Under the pieces are notes generated by a model. The model saw only the letters and a program-made list of their open reading frames with translations, was not told the origin of the DNA and searched no databases. DNA of 64,000 nt from Selenomonas sp. AB3002 (GTDB taxonomy: Bacteria > Bacillota > Negativicutes > Selenomonadales > Selenomonadaceae), in the NCBI RefSeq assembly GCF_000702545.1, contig NZ_JNIO01000008.1:434001-498000 (forward strand). Reading direction: 5' to 3'. A program made the position numbers and the translations under genes. Below, one piece after another: positions 58,982 through 64,000 of this stretch. Within the stretch, counting starts at the first letter, position 1; each line of letters starts with the position of its first letter.

Positions 58982-60064
58982 GTGAAGAAATCACTGGACA
59001 TTGTATTGCTGCTGTTGTTTTTCCTGGAGTTAGGCGGCATGTTCCTGCCTGGTCTTGCTCATGAACTGCTGGGGTGTATTTTTCTTTTGCTGGTTGTTCT
59101 TCATAATGCAGCAAACCGCAGTTTCTACCAGCATTTCCATGAAGGAAGGAACTCACCTCATAGATTGGTGAACAAGGCCAGCATATGCCTTTTTGCCGCA
59201 AGTCTCATCATGCTGGCGGTATCTGGCATGGCTTTGTCACGCAACCTCTTTTCGTGGGTGCAATTGGGGGAGGCGTGGAACTGGCGTTCATTGCATTTGC
59301 TGGCAGCTATAAGTGCGCTGGTCTTGCTTTTCGTCCATCTGCTGTGCCATGCCAGAAGGTATATACGCGGACGAGGGTTCTTCATTGCTTCGGGAGCGGC
59401 CTTTGTCCTGGCTACCGTGGGGATTTTTGGCTTGCCATATCTTGATCGTTGGTTTCATCAGGTAAAGGTGGAGAAAGAAGCCATCATACAAGGGGAGAAG
59501 GCCCAAGTATCCGGGCGAGTATTGACGGTGTATTTCAGCCGGGTAGGCAATACGGATTTTCCACCTGGGGTGGATGCGGTATCCGGGGCTTCCATTATGA
59601 AGGACAAGGAGACTCTTATCGGCAATGCTGAAATGATTGCGGCCATGATTCATGATGCTGCCGGGGGCGATATTTATGCCATTCGCACCAAGGAAAAGTA
59701 TCCTGCTGACTATGGTGCTACCACTAGGGTGGGCAGGAAGGAACTGGATGAGAATCTGGCTCCGGCACTGGTGGGGCCGTTGCCTGAGCTGGCAGATTAT
59801 GATGTGGTCTTTGTAGTGTACCCGCTTTGGTGGCACACCCTGCCTATGGCTGTCCAAGGTTTTTTGGAGCATTATGACTTGCATGGAAAAAGTATCATTC
59901 CAGTGGTAACCCACGGTGATGGCGGGATAGGTGAGAGCATCGAGAAAATAAAAAAAACCACCGGGGCACATCTCCCAGGGGAAATTCTTGACATCTATAG
60001 CAGCGATATCCCCTCTGCCAGACAGGATATAGCTGCATATTTGAAGCGAATGAAGCTTGATTAG
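58982..60064 (+). CDS. Membrane-anchored flavodoxin (DUF4405 fusion)
   Basis: A 360-residue protein joining two modules. The first 165 residues have four helices of the DUF4405 type with histidines that may hold heme (ANRSFYQHFHEG, LHLLAA, FVHLLCHARRYI). Residues of about 185-355 are a flavodoxin_4 domain, with TVYFSRVGNT as the FMN phosphate loop and VVYPLWWHTLPM. It probably moves electrons between the membrane and a flavin partner. GTG start at 58,982 after GGGAGAGAAAC. A terminator follows at 60,142. Confidence 0.82.
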   Translation: MKKSLDIVLLLLFFLELGGMFLPGLAHELLGCIFLLLVVLHNAANRSFYQHFHEGRNSPHRLVNKASICLFAASLIMLAVSGMALSRNLFSWVQLGEAWNWRSLHLLAAISALVLLFVHLLCHARRYIRGRGFFIASGAAFVLATVGIFGLPYLDRWFHQVKVEKEAIIQGEKAQVSGRVLTVYFSRVGNTDFPPGVDAVSGASIMKDKETLIGNAEMIAAMIHDAAGGDIYAIRTKEKYPADYGATTRVGRKELDENLAPALVGPLPELADYDVVFVVYPLWWHTLPMAVQGFLEHYDLHGKSIIPVVTHGDGGIGESIEKIKKTTGAHLPGEILDIYSSDIPSARQDIAAYLKRMKLD

Positions 60065-60141
60065 TATTTGAAAGGTATAACTCTCGCTGACTGCGATTTC
60101 ACGGGCATTGTCTTGAGCCGATATTGCAAGGGCAGAAAAAT

Positions 60142-60176
60142 AGCCTCGCCGGAAATGGGGATCCGGCGAGGCCTTT
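60142..60176 (+). terminator. Terminator after the membrane flavodoxin
   Basis: GCCTCGCCGGA pairs perfectly with TCCGGCGAGGC, followed by CTTTCTCTT. Confidence 0.82.
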
Positions 60177-60235
60177 CTCTTGTGTAGGAAGTATAGCACG
60201 GCAAATTGAGGAGACATAGGACATTTGTCCCATGG

Positions 60236-60251
60236 ATAATGTATACATTAT
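60236..60251. promoter_or_regulatory. Perfect 16-bp palindrome before mazG copy 2
   Basis: ATAATGTATACATTAT is a perfect inverted repeat about 118 bases before the mazG start. Its form is that of a dimeric repressor site. The regulator is not known. Confidence 0.45.
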
Positions 60252-60368
60252 TTCGTTGTGACAGTAAATAGCAGTTCGTTTTAAAGATAGCTTATGGGAT
60301 GACAATGGGATATGTGGTACAATTTTATTAGAGCAAGCGTTCATCAGGTCTGGAAAGGATTTTCATAC

Positions 60369-60869
60369 ATGAAGCAGGATGAGGTTGGGAGATTACATGC
60401 CATAGTGAGAAGGCTGCAATCTGAGGAGGGCTGCCCCTGGGACAAGGTTCAGACACATGAAAGTGTAAAGCCCGGATGTATTGAAGAAGCCTGTGAGGTA
60501 CTGGCAGGAATCAATATCCTCAGAGAGACTGGCAAGGCTGAGAATCTGAAGGAGGAACTGGGAGACCTGCTGTTGCAGGTGATTTTCCATGCTTGTCTGG
60601 CAGAGAAAGAAGGGCTGTTTGACCTGCAGGAGGTGGCGCGTTCTGCCGCTGACAAGATGATTAGGCGGCATCCGCATGTGTTCCATGAACCACTGCGTAC
60701 ATCTGAGGGAGAGCCTATCACTGATTGGTCGGAGATCAAGAAGATAGAGAAAGCTGGCCGGGAATGGGAGGAGGATTACCTGCCGGACGCACTGGAAGAG
60801 GGAAAAAGGCTTATTGAGCGTGCTGCCAGGCGTAAAGGGATCACATTGCCGTCAGAAGAAAAGTTATAG
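60369..60869 (+). CDS. mazG: MazG-family nucleotide pyrophosphohydrolase (copy 2)
   Basis: A 166-residue MazG protein, about 75-80 percent identical by eye to copy 1 at 8,377, with the same GCPWDKVQTHES, EEACEV, EELGDLLLQV and RRHPHVFHE motifs. It hydrolyses NTPs to NMPs. It has a slightly longer tail (GITLPSEEKL). ATG 60,369 (MKQDEVGRL) is chosen by comparison with copy 1; an in-frame ATG at 60,312 adds 19 unlikely residues. The two genes may share or divide a housekeeping role. Confidence 0.9.
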   Translation: MKQDEVGRLHAIVRRLQSEEGCPWDKVQTHESVKPGCIEEACEVLAGINILRETGKAENLKEELGDLLLQVIFHACLAEKEGLFDLQEVARSAADKMIRRHPHVFHEPLRTSEGEPITDWSEIKKIEKAGREWEEDYLPDALEEGKRLIERAARRKGITLPSEEKL

Positions 60870-60938
60870 ATATGGCACTGTTGATTTGAAGGGTTAAGAG
60901 AGCATCGGTGTAAGTAAGTGATAAAGGAGGCATGTCCT

Positions 60939-61163
60939 ATGGCTAAATATTATGATGGCTGCCCAAGGTGCGGCAGGAGAGATTTTGGAGAGATACTGCA
61001 TTGCAAGCGGTGCAATACTGATTTTTGCACCAAGTGCCAAGGAAAGAGACAACTGCCTGATGGAACGGAATATGCCTGTTGCCCTCGGTGTGGTGCGGAA
61101 ATAGATGATGATGATACGGTGATTGTGGTGACTACCGAGAAGGAGAATGCCAGGAACAAGTGA
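60939..61163 (+). CDS. Small protein with four CxxC zinc motifs
   Basis: A 74-residue protein with CPRC, CKRC, CTKC and CPRC, enough for two zinc ribbons, and an acidic end (AEIDDDDTVIVV). AAAGGAGG lies 8 bases before ATG 60,939. Such proteins often bind nucleic acid or partner proteins; no role is known here. It lies 70 bases after mazG copy 2. Confidence 0.75.
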   Translation: MAKYYDGCPRCGRRDFGEILHCKRCNTDFCTKCQGKRQLPDGTEYACCPRCGAEIDDDDTVIVVTTEKENARNK

Positions 61164-61201
61164 TTTCAGGAGAGTAATATTTAGCAGTAATTGGAGATAA
61201 T

Positions 61202-61681
61202 ATGAAAAAGCTACACGGAGATTCACGTTTATACAATATCCTGTTTCCAATTTGGCTGTTCTATCTGATTCCCACCGGCATTTGGCTGATAATCTTTCCT
61301 GCCAATTTCATCATTGACAGCTTGGTGCTTTACATTGCCATTAAGCACTATGCCGCTAACGGATTTGCTGATGTTTGGCGAAAGAGCATCTTGCGTATAT
61401 GGGGGATAGGATTCATCTGTGATTTGGCGGGAGCACTCCTGATACTGGCTATAGAGTTTCTAAGAGGCTATATGCTTCCAGCAATAAACACCTTTTATTT
61501 TCCGGGAGCGACAATTATCGCCATTCCGGGTGTGTTGCTGTCAGGTGTGCTCATATACAGGCTTAACAGACGGTATGCATTCAAGAAATGCAACATAGAA
61601 ATGGGCCTAGTCCAGAAATTGAGCTTGGCACTATCCCTATTCACTGCGCCATACGCTATGCTGATTCCGCTGTATGGCTGA
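61202..61681 (+). CDS. Hypothetical membrane protein
   Basis: A 159-residue protein with four hydrophobic helices (about 12-35, 38-50, 66-90, 98-120) and a fifth near the end. It starts MKKLHGDSRLYNILFPIWLF. No family is recognised. TTGGAGATAAT precedes the ATG. Follows the zinc-ribbon gene by 38 bases. Confidence 0.7.
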   Translation: MKKLHGDSRLYNILFPIWLFYLIPTGIWLIIFPANFIIDSLVLYIAIKHYAANGFADVWRKSILRIWGIGFICDLAGALLILAIEFLRGYMLPAINTFYFPGATIIAIPGVLLSGVLIYRLNRRYAFKKCNIEMGLVQKLSLALSLFTAPYAMLIPLYG

Positions 61682-61711
61682 TTTTATGTAACACAAACAG
61701 GAGGATTATAT

Positions 61712-62218
61712 TTGGGAGTTGTAATTGTTAATCGGACACCATTTTTTTTGCTGGCTAAGAATGCGTTCTTCAGAGGGAACGTAGGATTTGTTGGCGTATT
61801 TATGCTGGTAAGCGCTTTTCTGGGATATACTGATGGCAGAGGAGAGCATGAAATAATGCTTGACCTTCTGATGGGACTATTTCTTGGCTTCATGGCTGTC
61901 AGAGCATATGGAACTGAATCAAAGATGTATAAATATATATGGGGAGAAGCCTATTACAAGATGCAAAAAATACTGCTCTGTGACCCGACATCCCTTTCAG
62001 AGAAGGAAGCTGAGATTCACAGGCAGTATAATGAGGTCGAACATAATCTGACTTTCGAGCATCAGGTTACTGTAATGGCAGTGGATTTGTATATTGAGCA
62101 GCACAAGTTGTTTGAAGAGAAGTATGAGAAAGAGCATAAAGTTTCTGCTTTAGTTGGGAACGTGGCTCTGTTTATCATTATCCTGAATATCATCTATAGT
62201 ATTGCTACGCATGTTTGA
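61712..62218 (+). CDS. Hypothetical membrane protein
   Basis: A 168-residue protein with two hydrophobic segments near the N-terminus (about 22-40 and 48-65) and one at the C-terminus (VGNVALFIIILNIIYSI). Between them is a soluble, Glu-rich part (LSEKEAEIHRQYNEVEHN). Starts at TTG 61,712 with AGGAGG 8 bases upstream. No function is recognised. Confidence 0.65.
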   Translation: MGVVIVNRTPFFLLAKNAFFRGNVGFVGVFMLVSAFLGYTDGRGEHEIMLDLLMGLFLGFMAVRAYGTESKMYKYIWGEAYYKMQKILLCDPTSLSEKEAEIHRQYNEVEHNLTFEHQVTVMAVDLYIEQHKLFEEKYEKEHKVSALVGNVALFIIILNIIYSIATHV

Positions 62219-62260
62219 TGAAATAGGGTATGAGAAAATCATGAGAGAAGGAAACAGTAT

Positions 62261-62587
62261 TTGAATAAAGCGGTTCTGTTAAGAAATTATGAGTTCCCAA
62301 CATCTGAATACAGGAGAAGGGGGATTTTTCGTTGCTATGGAGCTGAGAAATTCGAGGATTTCTGCAAAGAACATATGGCGGACGGAACAAACCTAGATTC
62401 CATATGGAAGGAATTTTTGGCTTTGCATTGCCATAACAGCGTAAAAGGATATGTGATTGAAGCATCTTGTGCAAAGGATGGCAAAGCTCATGTAATTGGA
62501 TTTGATACTACTTATGTATTCAGAAGCGAGTTTTGTATGGATATTGGAGATTGCGAATGCATAGTTATTGAGTTTGATAAGAGATAA
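62261..62587 (+). CDS. Hypothetical protein
   Basis: A 108-residue soluble protein with five cysteines and aromatic-rich composition (NYEFPTSEYRRRGIFRCYG...). The start is a TTG at 62,261 with AGAAGGAAA upstream. No family is recognised. Last of the plus-strand run that starts at mazG copy 2. Confidence 0.55.
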   Translation: MNKAVLLRNYEFPTSEYRRRGIFRCYGAEKFEDFCKEHMADGTNLDSIWKEFLALHCHNSVKGYVIEASCAKDGKAHVIGFDTTYVFRSEFCMDIGDCECIVIEFDKR

Positions 62588-62603
62588 TCAATCAATGAGC
62601 CTG

Positions 62604-62948
62604 TCACGCTTGCTTTGCAGACCATTCTGAAAACAGTTTTTTGGCCTGATCCAGGGCTTCTTCCTTTGAAATGGCTTTGAAGGTATCTGTATCGCACATG
62701 CCAACGACCTTGGGGTGCCTGTAGGGGGCATCTATACCGTTGTCGGTCATGCAGACATACCTGGTGGACTCCCAGCCAGTGCGTTCCTCGTTCAATGTCC
62801 TTAGCTTGACTTTGGATTTCGCATCAGGATAGGTAGCCAGCCATAGCTTCTTTACATGGGCAAGCAATTCTTCCTCAGTGTCAAATGCGGCTGCCTCAGC
62901 AATTGCCTTATCAAGATTGCTCCTTTGAGGGCGAAATACGATTGCCAT
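62604..62948 (-). CDS. Hypothetical protein
   Basis: A 114-residue soluble protein; a conserved-looking central part is GWESTRYVCMTDNGIDAPY. GAAGGGAGA lies 8 bases before ATG 62,948, a good site, and the frame is clean. It faces the upstream run end to end (17-base gap). The function is unknown. Confidence 0.7.
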   Translation of the reverse strand: MAIVFRPQRSNLDKAIAEAAAFDTEEELLAHVKKLWLATYPDAKSKVKLRTLNEERTGWESTRYVCMTDNGIDAPYRHPKVVGMCDTDTFKAISKEEALDQAKKLFSEWSAKQA

Positions 62949-63058
62949 GGTGAAAATCTCCCTTCTGTACGTATCATGGTGCTTACAAAGCAGGGAAGTC
63001 TGATCCTGTGATGAATATTCTATACATTAAACATGAAAAGACAGGGGAGGGCATGCTT

Positions 63059-64000
63059 ATGGTCTGGAAAAAGTCGATACTTGGGCTATTGGTAGGAGGA
63101 CTCACTTTTTTCGTGGCAGGTTGTCAGGAACAGGGCGATGCCAGCGGTTTGAATGTCAATCAGGAACCGTTGGTGCAAGCAGCTGCTACGCTTGAGACAG
63201 AGGGGGAGCCTGACATGACCTTCTCTTTTGACGGGGGACAGGGAAGTATATACACCATTGACGGCCCGGCGGCAGATAGGGATTTTGTGTTCTTGGGAGA
63301 GCGTATTGTCTATGCGCATGGGGCAATTTACCGCCATGGTGAAGGATACAGGCCGCCTAAGGATGGAAAGCAAGATACGGATGACTGGCAGGAACTTTAT
63401 AAGCTGCCGGTGAAGGAAAGGAAAATCAAGGGGCGTTTTGGAATAGAGGCCAGCAAAGGTTCAGGAGCAGAGAGCGGCTACAACCTGGCTTCTTGTGGAG
63501 GATATGTCCTCTTTGAACGTTCAAAGGACGGTATGCTTGGGCTGTATGACGGTAAAAGGAGCTATGTCGGGACTGTGCCGTGGCAAAAAGAGTACAGTGG
63601 TATGGTTGGCACGGCTGGAGGAGAGCTGCTGATGGTGCGTTCTCCTGACACTATTTGCATAGGCAAACTTGCTGGAGCTACAATAAGTGAAGTGCGGGAC
63701 GTTGTTCCCCATGCCTTGGATGAGCTGCAACTATCTCAGGCCGCTCTGCGCCCGGTTCGTCTGAATGAGGATGAGTTATTTGTGAGCGTGTCACAGGGGG
63801 ATGGTACGGGCGAAAAGCTGTGCTGCTTTGACCGTGAGGGGGATCTGCTTGCTTGCTATGAGGGGGACTACAGCAACAAGACCGACTGGGCCGTGACAGA
63901 GAACTATGTCCTGCAGTCCTCCGGGGATAATCTGAGCATCTACAAGCTTACTACCGGGAAGAAGCTATTTGCCGGGACATTGAAGGACTTGCATGTAAAA
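63059..64000 (+). CDS. Lipoprotein, 3' partial
   Basis: An exported lipoprotein of which 314 residues lie in the window; the frame is still open at its end. The signal (KKSILGLLVGGLTFFVAGC) has lipobox VAGC with Cys22. The mature part has short beta-strand units such as YVLFERSKDGMLGLYDGK and NLSIYKLTTGKKLFAG, which suggests a beta-propeller-like fold. AGGGGAGGG lies 8 bases before ATG 63,059; ATG 63,053 is too close to it. No enzyme motif is seen. Confidence 0.8.
   Translation, partial: MVWKKSILGLLVGGLTFFVAGCQEQGDASGLNVNQEPLVQAAATLETEGEPDMTFSFDGGQGSIYTIDGPAADRDFVFLGERIVYAHGAIYRHGEGYRPPKDGKQDTDDWQELYKLPVKERKIKGRFGIEASKGSGAESGYNLASCGGYVLFERSKDGMLGLYDGKRSYVGTVPWQKEYSGMVGTAGGELLMVRSPDTICIGKLAGATISEVRDVVPHALDELQLSQAALRPVRLNEDELFVSVSQGDGTGEKLCCFDREGDLLACYEGDYSNKTDWAVTENYVLQSSGDNLSIYKLTTGKKLFAGTLKDLHVK

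Noticed and set aside
59288-60217. 309-residue minus-strand frame opposite the membrane flavodoxin
   Set aside because: The plus-strand gene has readable domains; the minus frame has chance composition and spans the terminator.
60236-60251. Fur or PerR box before mazG copy 2
   Set aside because: The palindrome core GTATAC does not match the ATTATC-type half-sites of Fur or PerR.

Overview
The window looks like a chromosomal segment from an anaerobic member of the Negativicutes, most likely Selenomonadaceae (Selenomonas, Mitsuokella or Anaerovibrio type). This is inferred from the gene set: a trehalose PTS, MetNIQ with PatB, EFR1-type ferredoxin proteins, DUF169, DUF2284 and DUF1848 proteins, many short single-domain proteins behind strong GGAGG sites, and frequent TTG or GTG starts. 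No rRNA, tRNA or CRISPR array was seen. Species cannot be fixed from the sequence alone.

Layout. 1-2.5 kb: a TOTE-type primase/helicase/PLD protein whose 5' end lies outside the window. 2.7-9.6 kb: small secreted and membrane proteins, a flavodoxin-ferredoxin (EFR1-type) protein, a P1/DmpA peptidase, a secreted esterase, an SDR and a MazG. 9.7-16.7 kb: SH3 and HD-GYP proteins, then a wrecked copy of a sulfur amino acid locus, then a YbaK deacylase and DUF1848. 16.7-22.3 kb: ribokinase and a complete trehalose module (TreR, EIIBCA, phosphotrehalase) with twin operators. 22.5-28.9 kb: a flavin-binding protein, an esterase, remnants of a DUF169/DUF2284 block, a secreted HAD phosphatase, a broken double-glycine peptide gene, ThpR, endonuclease IV and a broken fructosamine kinase. 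29.2-31.6 kb: a candidate structured RNA, the first IS3-family copy, an H1-like basic protein and a candidate Fur-controlled small RNA. 31.8-35.9 kb: membrane protein, Na+/solute symporter, Rpn-type nuclease, and a long RNA-like hairpin. 36.1-42.7 kb: an intact six-gene sulfur amino acid operon (M20 peptidase, MetN, MetI, MetQ, trans-sulfuration enzyme, PatB) facing an Rrf2 regulator. 42.8-56.6 kb: accessory genes, including two genes each split by an identical IS copy (S49 peptidase and thioesterase), a DUF169 to HAD series, and a small Cys-rich/ATPase pair. 56.8-64 kb: a lipoprotein-like aldo/keto reductase, a membrane flavodoxin, a second MazG, zinc-ribbon and membrane proteins, and a lipoprotein cut by the window end.

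The main large-scale pattern is duplication followed by reciprocal loss. Segments near 4-5, 12.5-14.5 and 24-26.4 kb repeat segments near 36-43, 47-48, 54-56.6 and 58.8 kb in the same order. One partner of most pairs is shortened by an internal deletion that leaves its ends in place. In the sulfur locus the intact copy carries a CCTA-N9-TAGG site on each of two divergent promoters; the broken copy keeps the site facing the broken M20 gene but has lost the regulator. Three identical 1,322-bp IS3-family elements, each with a short target duplication, show recent transposition on top of this older rearrangement.

No complete undescribed system is proven here. The strongest leads are the Fur-box small RNA candidate, the Rrf2 operator pair, the ferredoxin genes without a normal start codon, the three-way-junction RNA candidate and the partial TOTE protein.
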